This document shows positions 19,447 through 28,515 of a stretch of DNA of 64,000 nt, in pieces; position 1 is the stretch's first letter; each line of letters starts with the position of its first letter. The translations under genes were made by a program, and so were the position numbers. Origin of the DNA: Flavobacteriales bacterium (GTDB taxonomy: Bacteria > Bacteroidota > Bacteroidia > Flavobacteriales_F > PHOS-HE28); NCBI GenBank assembly GCA_016717225.1, contig JADKGB010000005.1:1-64000 (forward strand), written 5' to 3'. The notes below the pieces were generated by a model, which saw only the letters and a program-made list of their open reading frames with translations, was not told the origin of the DNA and did not search any database.

Positions 19447-20372
19447 ATGGACCTGAAAGAACCCATTACCGCCTCGCAAGTGGCCGATATGATCGGTGCA
19501 AGAGCACTGGGTAACACACAAAGGCTTGTTACGGGCATCAACGAGATCAACCGGGTGCGCGATGGCGATCTGCTCTTCGTAGACCATCCGAAGTATTACG
19601 CAAAGGCGTTGAACAGTGCGGCATCGGTGGTGCTGATCAACAAGGACGATGTGGCCATCCCGGAAGGCAAGGCCATTATTTTTTGCACCGACCCCTGTGC
19701 TGAGTACAATAAGCTCGTCGCGCATTTCAGTCCTCGCTTGGGCTGGGGTGGCCTTGGGCCTTCGATCGGTGAGAACAGTGAGGTGCATCCGTCGGCCGTG
19801 ATCGGTCCGGAAGTGAGCATCGGCAAGGAGTGCCACATCATGCCCGGCGTGGTGATCTATGGCCCCGCGACCATTGGCGACCGCGTGACCATCCACGCGA
19901 ACACGGTGCTCGGCGCGGATCCGTTCTATTTCAAAAAACGTGAAACGGGTTACGACAAAATGATCCCGTGCGGCAGCGTTGTCATCGAGGACGATGTGGA
20001 GATCGGTGCGCTCTGCACCGTGGATCGCGGCGTAAGCGCCGATACACGCATTGGACAGGGCACGAAACTGGACAACCATGTGCAAGTGGGCCACGACACA
20101 CTGATGGAGCGAGATGCTTGATCTGCGCTCATGTGGCGATCGCGGGTGCCGGTGTGATCGAGGATGGCGTTACGCTTTGGGGCCAAGTTGGCGTACCCAG
20201 CAAAGTCACGGTAGGCAGAGGAGCGGTGAGCCTTGTGCAAAGCGGGATCATGAGCAGCGTGGAAGGCGGCAAGAGCTACCTGGGCTCGCCGGCCACCGAA
20301 GCGAAACAGAAATTGCGCGAGATCGCCCTCAGCGCCAAGTTGCCGGAGATCGTGAAGAAGCTCGGTATTTGA
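19447..20372 (+). CDS. Second LpxD-like acyltransferase paralogue
   Basis: About 308 residues with the LpxD layout: an N-terminal domain (ITASQVADMIGARALGN, DGDLLFVDHPKYYAKAL), a hexapeptide beta-helix (IGPEVSIGKECHIMPGVVIY), VDRG, and the catalytic-type His in VQVGHDT. It is clearly distinct from the lpxD at 14.7 kb. One frame change near 20106 joins DTLM to CLICAHVAIAGAGVIEDGV. The sequence ends KLPEIVKKLGI with a TGA at 20370-20372. Paired LpxD genes around efp recur in Flavobacteriales. Whether this copy acts in lipid A or on another nucleotide sugar is open. Confidence 0.85.
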
Positions 20373-20373
20373 A

Positions 20374-21597
20374 ATGACACGACTGGACCGCATCAACGAA
20401 CGGCTGAACTTGAAAGAGTTCCAGTTGGGTGCTCTGCTGGATGTCACCAAGGCGATCAACAACAACCTGCAACGCGAAGAGTTGTTGAAGCTCTACGCGG
20501 ACATTATGCACGATGAGTTGGGCATTACACGGCTCATGCTCTTCGAGCACAGTGGAGGTTGGCGCTGTGCACATGCGTTCGGCGCGGATGAGAGCCAGCA
20601 ACTTGTTGATGTTCGCCCATTGATCGAACGGTACAAGGACATTCAGTTCATCGGTACTGCAGATGAAGCATTGCTCACAGGATTCGACATCGCAGTTCCT
20701 GTTTTCCACCGCGAGCTTCCGTTGGCATTGTTACTGATCGGCGATATTGACGAGGAAGAGCGACGCGTAAGCCCGGCAGTGAAGCATATGAACTTCATCC
20801 AAACGCTCACCAATCTGATAGCTGTGGCGCTGGAAAACAAGCGGCTCGGAAAGGTGGCCCTGCAACAAGAGCGTGACAAACGGGAACTTGAACTCGCTGC
20901 TGACATGCAGACGATGTTGATCCCGCGTGATCTTCCCAACGATGCATCGGTGCAGGCCGCCGCGTGGTACTTGCCCCATCGCCAAGTTGGTGGCGACTAT
21001 TACGATCTGATCCGCATCAACGAGCACGAACTGGTGCTCTGTGTGGCCGATGTGAGCGGCAAGGGCATGGCGGCCGCATTGCTGATGTCGAACTTCCAAG
21101 CGACCCTGAGGGCTATGCTGATGTTGGGGTATACGCAGCTGGACAAGCTGGTGATCGACCTGAACGAACTGGTTATGGAACGAGCACGTGGTGAGCGCTT
21201 CATCACACTTTTCATCGGAACGGTCGATACACGCACCGGAACCATACGTTATGTGAATGCCGGACATAACGCTCCGATCCTCTGGCGCGACGGCGAATTG
21301 AGCGAACTGAAGTCCGGCTGCATAGCGCTGGGAATGTTGCCAGAGCTCCCTTTCGTGAACCTGGGTGAAGCCAAAGTCGGTGGCGGAATGCTGATGAGCT
21401 ACACGGACGGCCTCATCGAACAGGAAGACATATACGGAGCCGCGTTCGAAACGATCCCGTTGGAAAGAGCGCTTCGACAATTCTCGGGCGCGGGCCCACA
21501 AGCGGTGAACGAGGCCTTGATCTCAACGTTCGAAGCACATCGCGCCGGCCTTCCTTACCTGGACGACATCGCGTTGCTGACGTGCCGGTTCGCCTAG
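20374..21597 (+). CDS. RsbU-type PP2C serine phosphatase with N-terminal GAF-like domain
   Basis: 407 residues. A short helical start is followed by a GAF-like sensor (about residues 30-165, ending LTNLIAVALENKRL), a coiled-coil linker (QQERDKRELELAADMQ) and a SpoIIE/PP2C catalytic domain. Metal ligands are visible in VGGDYYDLI, VADVSGKGMAAAL and SYTDGLIEQED. Such enzymes dephosphorylate anti-sigma antagonists or related STAS proteins, but no STAS or anti-sigma kinase partner is adjacent. The ATG lies one base after the stop of the LpxD paralogue, so the two are probably co-transcribed. The target is unknown. Confidence 0.9.
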   Translation: MTRLDRINERLNLKEFQLGALLDVTKAINNNLQREELLKLYADIMHDELGITRLMLFEHSGGWRCAHAFGADESQQLVDVRPLIERYKDIQFIGTADEALLTGFDIAVPVFHRELPLALLLIGDIDEEERRVSPAVKHMNFIQTLTNLIAVALENKRLGKVALQQERDKRELELAADMQTMLIPRDLPNDASVQAAAWYLPHRQVGGDYYDLIRINEHELVLCVADVSGKGMAAALLMSNFQATLRAMLMLGYTQLDKLVIDLNELVMERARGERFITLFIGTVDTRTGTIRYVNAGHNAPILWRDGELSELKSGCIALGMLPELPFVNLGEAKVGGGMLMSYTDGLIEQEDIYGAAFETIPLERALRQFSGAGPQAVNEALISTFEAHRAGLPYLDDIALLTCRFA

Positions 21598-21688
21598 GCG
21601 ATCACGTTGTGCGTAGCCCTAGTGCCGTTATGCTTTGATCGTGCGCCTTCAACTTCTCGAACGTTTGTCGAGATCGATCAAGTAGCCC

Positions 21689-23134
21689 TCAAACGCTCGG
21701 TTCCTTGGTTCGTTCAGGATACTTCAGGTCCATTACCACCAACAGAGCTGTGAAGCCCCAGAACGGCACGCTGGCCTTGTCCAGGTCCAGGAAATTGTTG
21801 AGCGTACCATGAATGTAATAGGTGATAAGACCGAAAAACGCCGCACCCAGCAATCGGCGATCCGCACCTTTCGGCATTCGCAACCAAGCACGAATTGCTG
21901 TACGGCACGAGACAGCGATCAGCGCGATCACGATGATCATACCGGGGAGGCCTTGTTCCGCGAGCGGCCCTAAAAACTCACTGTGCGCATTCCCGCCGGT
22001 GCCGAAGTTGGTGCTGATGATGGTACGATCCTCTGCGGCTTGGAAAGGGGCGTATTGGAACATATAGGTGCCTGGCCCCCAACCGGTGAAGGGCTTCAAC
22101 TCGAACATGCGAAGCGCGCAGTTCCAACGATTGAAACGTTCGAGGTTGCTCGCATCCGAACTGATGTTACCAATGGAACTCACATGCTTGCCAAGGTCAT
22201 CGCTGCTTTCATCGTGATTGCGGCCCAAGGCGATGGTGATCTGTTCCTGGTTCACCAGGTAAATACTTCCAACGACCAACGCTGCAGCGGCGACCAGCCA
22301 ACCCGGGATCCTCAAACGCAGGATCATCAGCATACCGAAGGCACCAACAACACCGACCCACGCAGCACGTGTGTAGGAGAATATCATACCCAAGGTCAGT
22401 ACGATAAGCAGAACGATCGCGAAGGCCTTGCGGCCGGCAGAATATCCAGGCATGCTAACTGCCGTAACCGCGAACGGGAAAAAGAACGCGATGATGGCAC
22501 CGTAGCTCGTATGGTCTTTGAAGAAAGGTTCCATCACCCAGTGTGCCGGGTCCTGCTCGAAATGAAAAGAAGCATGCCTTACCAAGGTGTACAGGATAAC
22601 AACTGAAAGACCGCCGAGATAGAGCCAGAAAAACCGGTGGCGGTGTCCTTCATTCTCGAACAAACGAGTGCACAGGAAATACATCGTGGAGACGAACCAG
22701 AGGCGCGCTGCCAAATACTTCACACTTATCATAGGCATGCTGCTCGTGATGATACACACGGCCATCCACAGTAATTGCACACCAATGACCACAGTGACGG
22801 GATGTCGCCAGACGCGCGCGTCGATGACGTTCTTTTCCAATCCCAATTTCAGCAAGAACAGCAGCATGAGCGCCACCATGAGCGGTTCTGTTGGCAAACT
22901 GACGCCGACACCACCAAGGTCCAATTGCTCCAGGTTGATCGACAGCGGTGTAGCGAAAACAATGAAAAGCAGCAATCGATCAGCTGCGGCAATGAGCGCC
23001 CAAGCAACCAGTGCGACCAACGGCAGTAGTAACAACCACGGGAACTCGTTCGCCAAAAGCACACCGTTCACCAGGAGGAAAAGCACACAGGCGATCGGTA
23101 TCCAGTGGTCGCGTAGTATCCGCACCATCAGCAC
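21689..23134 (-). CDS. O-antigen ligase/polymerase family membrane protein
   Basis: 481 residues with about ten to twelve membrane helices. The long periplasmic loop has the Wzy_C hallmarks NRWNCALRMFELKPFTGWGP and HSEFLGPLAEQGLPG, which carry the functional Arg and His of O-antigen ligases and polymerases. The start is GTG at 23134, immediately after the upstream stop, or ATG at 23128. It is last in a minus-strand unit with two chain-length regulators and possibly the flippase, which fits a Wzx/Wzy-style surface polysaccharide route. Ligase (WaaL) and polymerase (Wzy) roles cannot be told apart from sequence. Confidence 0.88.
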   Translation of the reverse strand: MLMVRILRDHWIPIACVLFLLVNGVLLANEFPWLLLLPLVALVAWALIAAADRLLLFIVFATPLSINLEQLDLGGVGVSLPTEPLMVALMLLFLLKLGLEKNVIDARVWRHPVTVVIGVQLLWMAVCIITSSMPMISVKYLAARLWFVSTMYFLCTRLFENEGHRHRFFWLYLGGLSVVILYTLVRHASFHFEQDPAHWVMEPFFKDHTSYGAIIAFFFPFAVTAVSMPGYSAGRKAFAIVLLIVLTLGMIFSYTRAAWVGVVGAFGMLMILRLRIPGWLVAAAALVVGSIYLVNQEQITIALGRNHDESSDDLGKHVSSIGNISSDASNLERFNRWNCALRMFELKPFTGWGPGTYMFQYAPFQAAEDRTIISTNFGTGGNAHSEFLGPLAEQGLPGMIIVIALIAVSCRTAIRAWLRMPKGADRRLLGAAFFGLITYYIHGTLNNFLDLDKASVPFWGFTALLVVMDLKYPERTKEPSV

Positions 23135-24097
23135 TCAGCTATGTTGTTCGCGGCCCAGCAACGCCGGCTCGCGCAGAACGACCAGTAGGAAGCAAAGCAA
23201 ACTGGCCGAAAGGACGGAAACCAGAACGATCAGCCAACGAACCGGGTAGACTTTCTTGTCCGGTACTTCCGGATACACGACAACGTTCGTATAGGTCAGT
23301 TCCTTGGTCATATCAGCCACAACGTGCTCTTTGTCCTGCAACGCTTGGTTGTATTGAGCGCGGAACATTCCGCCGAGGTCAGTGAGACTTTTGAATTCTC
23401 CACCCTTGGTCTCCAGCTCTTTCATCATACTCAACACTTCTTCCTTCTGGGCTTGCGTGCCACCACGGGTGAGCAAACGAACGTATCCCTTGGTAAGTTC
23501 CTGGGTCTGGCTTTCGTAAACAAGCAGGCCGCTGCTGTTCCGCAAGTAGTTCAACCGTGCCTCCAGGCTGTCCAGTTTCCTAGTGGCGTTCTGCAGAGTA
23601 CGATCAGCTATGGCCAGCACCTCTTCTGATTTTTCACGTTGTAGTCTTCGAGCAAGAATGTTCGCTTGGTCCAGCACAGCTTGAACGATGTCACGCGCAG
23701 TGGTCGGATCCTCATCGGTCACCTCGATCTGTACGCTTTCGAATCGCGTCTTGCTGATCTCGAAACGCTCGAGGAACAGGTTGTAAAGCGCGTTCCGGCC
23801 GCCCTTGAAAGCAGTGTCGAGCCGATAATGGTTGGCCAGATCGAACCGCAGCAGAATACTATCTCGGATGCTGTTGCTCTCGAGCAATTGCAAGAGCTGA
23901 TCCGCACGTGTCTCGATAGAGTAGCTATTGAGGTTCACAGGGTACACGATCGCCATGGACCGGTAGCGCGGCCTCATTATCCAAGGAGAGCTGATCAGCA
24001 CTGAAAGACCCAATGCGGCGAGCGCCACACCGATGAAGAGGCGCCTCTTAGCTGATAGCACGTGTACGAAGCGCATGAAAGAGAACGGTTCATGCAT
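23135..24097 (-). CDS. Polysaccharide chain-length determinant (Wzz-like), copy 2
   Basis: 320 residues: a cytoplasmic start, TM1 (LFIGVALAALGLSVLIS, about 19-35), a periplasmic helical region of about 230 residues rich in coiled coil (REKSEEVLAIADRTLQNATR), and TM2 near the end after KKVYPVRWLIVLVSVLS. This is the two-helix layout of polysaccharide co-polymerases that set chain length in the inner membrane. There is no tyrosine kinase domain. The start overlaps the preceding gene by eight bases. It shares the C-terminal PVRWLIV motif with its neighbour, so the two look like tandem duplicates. Confidence 0.85.
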   Translation of the reverse strand: MHEPFSFMRFVHVLSAKRRLFIGVALAALGLSVLISSPWIMRPRYRSMAIVYPVNLNSYSIETRADQLLQLLESNSIRDSILLRFDLANHYRLDTAFKGGRNALYNLFLERFEISKTRFESVQIEVTDEDPTTARDIVQAVLDQANILARRLQREKSEEVLAIADRTLQNATRKLDSLEARLNYLRNSSGLLVYESQTQELTKGYVRLLTRGGTQAQKEEVLSMMKELETKGGEFKSLTDLGGMFRAQYNQALQDKEHVVADMTKELTYTNVVVYPEVPDKKVYPVRWLIVLVSVLSASLLCFLLVVLREPALLGREQHS

Positions 24098-25109
24098 GTG
24101 CTTCGTGGATGTTTTGGAGTTGCTGTTTGATCGCGATCAGAACAAGAGCAAGGAAAAGCCCGCTCAAAGCCGATACGACCACGATCAGCCAGCGAACAGG
24201 ATAACTCTTCTTATCGGCAGGTTGTGCGCGCTCCATCAGGAATTTGTGTGGAACTTCGCTCATCAGGTCCGACCCGATCTGCGCCAAACGTGTGCGCCAC
24301 ATTCCTGAGCGCCAATTCTCGACGCTCAACATCTCGGTATAGCGCTGGAATTTTCCGCCGTATTGTGAAAGCAATGCGAGCCGACCGTCTATCTCCTTCA
24401 CGGCCCGCTCATTCCCGGTGAGCAATGCTTTGGAAAGCGCTTGATTGTACCGATCCGCCTGCGCTCCATAGTCCTGCACGCCTTTCGCTCTTATCCCATC
24501 CAGGCTATCCTCAATGGCCATCATCACCCGGGCCTCATCGTCCACTTGTCGTTTCACGAGCTCATACGCTTTGATAGCCCGTTCGTGCGCCATTTCACTC
24601 CAGACCGAGTCAACTTGATCAGCAATGAAATTGGCCATGTCCGCCGCTCGCTGCGGCTGCACATCCATCACTTCCACGCGCACAGTTCCAAACTTGGTGT
24701 ACTCAAAAGACACATTGTCCTTGAACGCTTCGTACAGCTCAGCCCTTTTATGCTCGCTATTGGCCTCGATGCCATATGCCGCCAAAAGATCGAAGCGATC
24801 GGCCGTTCGTTCACGGATCTTATCGGAATACAGTATTTGCAACAGGTGCTGTGCATCTTCTTCCTCACCGAGCATCATCATGTCCGCACCACTGCTTGTC
24901 CCTTCGTTCAAAAGCGCCCTTGAGGCCGTATTGGTCGTTGCAGGAAAAAGGATCACTTCGCTCTTGAACCTGGGCGTAATGAGGTACGAAGCCACAGCTC
25001 CGATAGCCCCACCAAAGAGCGTGATCAGGAAAATGGTTTTCCAGCGCTTCCACAGAACTGCCACCAGGTCGAAGGATCGCGCGCTTGACGCGCTTTGTAC
25101 ATCTGTCAT
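24090..25109 (-). CDS. Polysaccharide chain-length determinant (Wzz-like), copy 1
   Basis: 339 residues with a Wzz domain: TM1 (TIFLITLFGGAIGAVASYLI, about 29-48) then TPRFKSEVILFPAT, the classic post-helix segment. A helical periplasmic region follows, then TM2 after KKSYPVRWLIVVVSALSG. It lacks a kinase domain, as its neighbour does. A TAnnTTYG element lies 24 bases before the ATG. It probably heads a unit with copy 2 and the O-antigen ligase-like gene; the flippase lies 67 bases upstream on the same strand. Confidence 0.88.
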   Translation of the reverse strand: MTDVQSASSARSFDLVAVLWKRWKTIFLITLFGGAIGAVASYLITPRFKSEVILFPATTNTASRALLNEGTSSGADMMMLGEEEDAQHLLQILYSDKIRERTADRFDLLAAYGIEANSEHKRAELYEAFKDNVSFEYTKFGTVRVEVMDVQPQRAADMANFIADQVDSVWSEMAHERAIKAYELVKRQVDDEARVMMAIEDSLDGIRAKGVQDYGAQADRYNQALSKALLTGNERAVKEIDGRLALLSQYGGKFQRYTEMLSVENWRSGMWRTRLAQIGSDLMSEVPHKFLMERAQPADKKSYPVRWLIVVVSALSGLFLALVLIAIKQQLQNIHEAHA

Positions 25110-25132
25110 AGTGCCTGATTTCGAAAGGTCGG

Positions 25133-25140
25133 CGAAGATA
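25133..25140 (-). promoter_or_regulatory. Possible -7 element for the Wzz/ligase unit
   Basis: On the minus strand this reads TATCTTCG, fitting TAnnTTYG, 24 bases before the Wzz copy 1 ATG. No clear -33 box was found. Confidence 0.3.
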
Positions 25141-25175
25141 GCCGGAGAGGAATTGCGTGAAGATCGAAGGGCCTG

Positions 25176-26624
25176 TCAAGGAAGCAGGGAACGCAATGAT
25201 CCGTTACGAATTGCATTGACAGGCAGCAACCCGCAAACAGCCGCAAGAAGCAGTGCGGACAAGCTCATTATCGTTGAAGCGATCCAAAGCCCCATCCCCT
25301 GGTCGCGCAATACCCAGCCCAGAAGGACGATGAGTAGCAAATAGGCTACACCGCCAGCGAGATTCCCGATAGCCATGCCCAATCCGAACTTCCTTGAGGC
25401 AATAACCACTTGTGCCAGCGCGGTAAGCGCTTGGGTCGTAAGACCTGCGCAGGCTGCACCGAATGCATGGTAACGCGGTATGAGGATCAAATTGAGCACA
25501 ATGTTCAGCAGCATACCCCCTGCAGCCATCCAGTTCAACGTACGCAGATCACCGCTCGCAGTAAGCAACGTACCATATACATACGTGATACAAACAGCCA
25601 CAAAACTCCAGATCATGACAGCGAATGCCACCGAGCTTTCTTCCGTGTGTTCATGGTATCGCAGGTCCATGATCGGCTTGGCGTAGAAACAACCGAGAAC
25701 GGCCACAGCGATCGTCCCGGCGATCACCAAGCGTGCCGCGAGACTGGTGAGCGGGCCCACGTCCGTGCCCACCTTGAGCATTCGGCTGAACATGGGTAGC
25801 AGCAGACCTGCAAGCAAGAAGCCCAACATGTTGAAGGCCTCGAAGAAGCGGAATCCCTGGGCATATATACCTGCTTGCCTAGGCCCATCCGGCAAGAGCC
25901 GTTCGATCATCACCGTGTCTGTTCGGTAATAGAAGGTCATCAACAACACGAGCAGGGCATAAGGAAGGCTCTGCCGGAGAACCTTACGAAAGAACACCAT
26001 ATCCCAATTCGGGCGTGGTGTGCCTGCGCGCTTTACAACCAGCACGAATGCGACCAATGCGGTTACCGCATATGCGAACGTTTGCGCGAGTACGAACCAT
26101 TCGATGCGGAAAGCGGCACCAACGGATCGTCCCCACAACAACCATCCACAGATCGCAATGAGCAGCACCCGGTCCAACACAGAAAGCAAGCTATCCTGAG
26201 CGAACCGCTGGGCGCCTGCGATATTGCTTCGGAAAAAGAGAATTGTGGCCACAAGCGCCTGATTCAACACGAGTACCGCAAGAATTGAGAGTTGCGTGCC
26301 CCGATAGCCAATAACCACAGCCACGATGAACAGAACAGCAGCATACAACAGAACAAGCAAGGCCCGCACGGTGAGAATGCCGCCAACCTGATCGCGTATC
26401 CGATCCGAGTTCTGGGCAATGTGGCGTGTATTCCAATTCGTGATGCCGAAGTCCAGAAGGATGTTCAACAAGAAGCTCAAACTGAGCAAGGCGGCATAGC
26501 TTCCGTAGGCTTCCGTGCCAACGCGCACCTGCACCTGGGCATCGATACCGAGGATATAGAAGGGCTTCACCAACAGGTTCAGCACCAGCACCAAGGCGAG
26601 GTTGGTAACGAATACGCGACGCAT
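25176..26624 (-). CDS. Lipid-linked oligosaccharide flippase (Wzx/MOP family)
   Basis: 482 residues, almost entirely hydrophobic, with about 12-14 helices and short polar loops. This is the polysaccharide_synt layout of MOP-superfamily flippases that move undecaprenyl-linked sugar units across the inner membrane. Family-like features are the start RRVFVTNLALVLVLNLLVKP, the loop DFGITNWNTRHIA, the central YYRTDTVMIERLLPDG, and the conserved Asn/Gly-rich LNIVLNLILIPRY near residue 380. The context (two Wzz-like proteins and a ligase/polymerase downstream, a glycosyltransferase upstream on the other strand) supports surface polysaccharide export. Confidence 0.88.
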   Translation of the reverse strand: MRRVFVTNLALVLVLNLLVKPFYILGIDAQVQVRVGTEAYGSYAALLSLSFLLNILLDFGITNWNTRHIAQNSDRIRDQVGGILTVRALLVLLYAAVLFIVAVVIGYRGTQLSILAVLVLNQALVATILFFRSNIAGAQRFAQDSLLSVLDRVLLIAICGWLLWGRSVGAAFRIEWFVLAQTFAYAVTALVAFVLVVKRAGTPRPNWDMVFFRKVLRQSLPYALLVLLMTFYYRTDTVMIERLLPDGPRQAGIYAQGFRFFEAFNMLGFLLAGLLLPMFSRMLKVGTDVGPLTSLAARLVIAGTIAVAVLGCFYAKPIMDLRYHEHTEESSVAFAVMIWSFVAVCITYVYGTLLTASGDLRTLNWMAAGGMLLNIVLNLILIPRYHAFGAACAGLTTQALTALAQVVIASRKFGLGMAIGNLAGGVAYLLLIVLLGWVLRDQGMGLWIASTIMSLSALLLAAVCGLLPVNAIRNGSLRSLLP

Positions 26625-26711
26625 CGGCTACGAAGAAAGGTGCTAAGTGCCACAAGCCGAAGAGCCTTACCGTGCTTTCTTCGCACTCCCGATGAACAAG
26701 GGATGCAACAT

Positions 26712-27839
26712 ATGCGCATTGCGGTGAACACGCGCCTACTGCTCTCCGAGAAGCTTGAAGGCATCGGCTGGTTCACGCATGAGTCGTTCCGGCGCATTGT
26801 GAAGGCACACCCGGAGCACCAGTTCATTTTTCTGTTCGACCGGCCGTTCGACAAGCGATTCGTTTATGAAAAGAATGTGGAGGCGGTGACCGTTCACCCA
26901 CCCACGCGCCATCCATTGCTCTATCGGATCTGGTTCGAATACATGCTGCCACGTGCTTTGCGCAAGTCCAAGGCTGATGTCTTCATTTCACCGGATGGCT
27001 TCCTGAGTATGCGTGCGAACATTCCGCAGCTTGCCGTAATGCACGATCTCAACTTCGAACACTATCCGGAAGACCTGCCACCTGCATACAGCCGATACTA
27101 CCGAAGGTGGTTCCCCCTGTTCGCCAAAAAAGCAGCGCGATTGGTTACAGTGAGCAACTTCAGCAAGGAGGATATCGCGACGCGTTACCGTGTGCCGAAG
27201 GACCGCATAGACGTGGTGTACAACGGTATCGGCGATGTGTTCACACCGCTTTCGGAAAAGGAGAAACTCGCTACCCGGGATCGATTCACCAAAGGTTTGC
27301 CCTACCTGGTGTGCGTGGGAGCCATGCATCGCCGTAAAAACCTTGCGAACACCTTGGCCGCATTCGATCGGCTGGCAGCGGGCCGACCTGATGTTCGCCT
27401 CCTGATCATCGGCGAGCGCATGTTCAAAGACGCGCGAATGGAACGAGCATGGAATGCGATGAAGCACCAGAACCACGTGGTTTTCGCTGGTCGCCTGGGC
27501 CAAGCGGATCTCAGGCTGGCGTTGGGAGGTAGCGAGGCTTTGGTGTACGTGAGCTACTTCGAAGGCTTCGGCATACCAGTAGCAGAGGCGATGGCATGCG
27601 GCGTGCCCGTGATCGCAGCCAACGCAACCAGCTTACCAGAGGTGGCGGGCGAGGCGGCGATCTATTGCGACCCGTTCAACATAGAAGACATAACACGATG
27701 CATGCGTGTTATGGTCGATGACGATGCACTTCGTCAGCGCTTGATCACTGCTGGAAAGGCACGAGCGCGTTCGTACACCTGGGATCGCACGGCACAAGGA
27801 GTTTGGGAAAGCATTGAAAAGATGACCGCGATCGTATGA
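26712..27839 (+). CDS. GT4-family glycosyltransferase
   Basis: 375 residues of a retaining, GT-B fold glycosyltransferase. The N-terminal domain starts MRIAVNTRLLLSEKLEGIGW. The hinge region is VTVSNFSKEDIATRY, the nucleotide-sugar domain has VCVGAMHRRKN, and the EX7E motif is EGFGIPVAE, followed by MACGVPVIAANATSLPEVAG. An ATG at 26703 is an alternative start three codons earlier. It overlaps rnhB (ATGA at 27836-27839). It reads away from the flippase, so a shared control region of about 80 bases lies between them. The transferred sugar is unknown. Confidence 0.92.
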   Translation: MRIAVNTRLLLSEKLEGIGWFTHESFRRIVKAHPEHQFIFLFDRPFDKRFVYEKNVEAVTVHPPTRHPLLYRIWFEYMLPRALRKSKADVFISPDGFLSMRANIPQLAVMHDLNFEHYPEDLPPAYSRYYRRWFPLFAKKAARLVTVSNFSKEDIATRYRVPKDRIDVVYNGIGDVFTPLSEKEKLATRDRFTKGLPYLVCVGAMHRRKNLANTLAAFDRLAAGRPDVRLLIIGERMFKDARMERAWNAMKHQNHVVFAGRLGQADLRLALGGSEALVYVSYFEGFGIPVAEAMACGVPVIAANATSLPEVAGEAAIYCDPFNIEDITRCMRVMVDDDALRQRLITAGKARARSYTWDRTAQGVWESIEKMTAIV

Positions 27840-28426
27840 GGCTGGCGTTGCAACACACAAAAGGGCTTGTGGAGGCCGGATGCGATGAGGCTGGTCGAGG
27901 ATGCCTGGCCGGTCCTGTGGTTGCCGCAGCCGTGATCCTTCCTCCGGGAATACGCTTGCCGGGCCTCAATGATTCCAAACAGCTCACTGAATTGCAACGC
28001 GACAAACTGCGTCCGCTCATCGAAAAGGGGGCGATCGCATGGTGTGTTGCACAAGCCACTGTAGAAGAGATCGACCGCATCAACATTCTGAACGCCTCCT
28101 TCCTGGCCATGCATCGTGCGATAGAAGGCCTGCGATCAACTCCGGACCTGCTCCTTATCGATGGCAACCGCTTCACGCCGTACTTCGGCATTGCACATCA
28201 TTGCGTGATCCAAGGGGACGGAAAATTCCGAAGTATCGCAGCTGCCAGTGTATTGGCAAAAACGCACCGCGATGACCTGATGCGCACCTTGCACACCGAG
28301 CAACCGAGCTTCAATTGGGCCGTGAACAAGGGCTACCCCACGCTGGCGCATCGCCGCGCAATTGCCATGCAAGGACCAACGGCCCACCATCGGCTCAGCT
28401 TCACCTTGCTGCCTGAAGAAGTTTGA
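27836..28426 (+). CDS. rnhB: Ribonuclease HII
   Basis: 196 residues. It cuts RNA-DNA junctions to remove misincorporated ribonucleotides. The catalytic carboxylates are all visible: Asp and Glu in CDEAGRGCLAGPV, Asp in LLIDGN, and Asp in DDLM after ASVLAKTHR. The typical NKGYPT and H-rich tail are present. It starts inside the stop of the glycosyltransferase gene, so it is translationally coupled to it despite no functional link. Length is normal. Confidence 0.95.
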   Translation: MRLALQHTKGLVEAGCDEAGRGCLAGPVVAAAVILPPGIRLPGLNDSKQLTELQRDKLRPLIEKGAIAWCVAQATVEEIDRINILNASFLAMHRAIEGLRSTPDLLLIDGNRFTPYFGIAHHCVIQGDGKFRSIAAASVLAKTHRDDLMRTLHTEQPSFNWAVNKGYPTLAHRRAIAMQGPTAHHRLSFTLLPEEV

Positions 28427-28515
28427 CTTTCCTGCCAGTCCACAAGGGCTTGTGCGCAGGTCGTTGTCCTATCCGTTCCACTTGGTCAAGCCTTCTGTGA
28501 CCTTTGAGCATCAAC

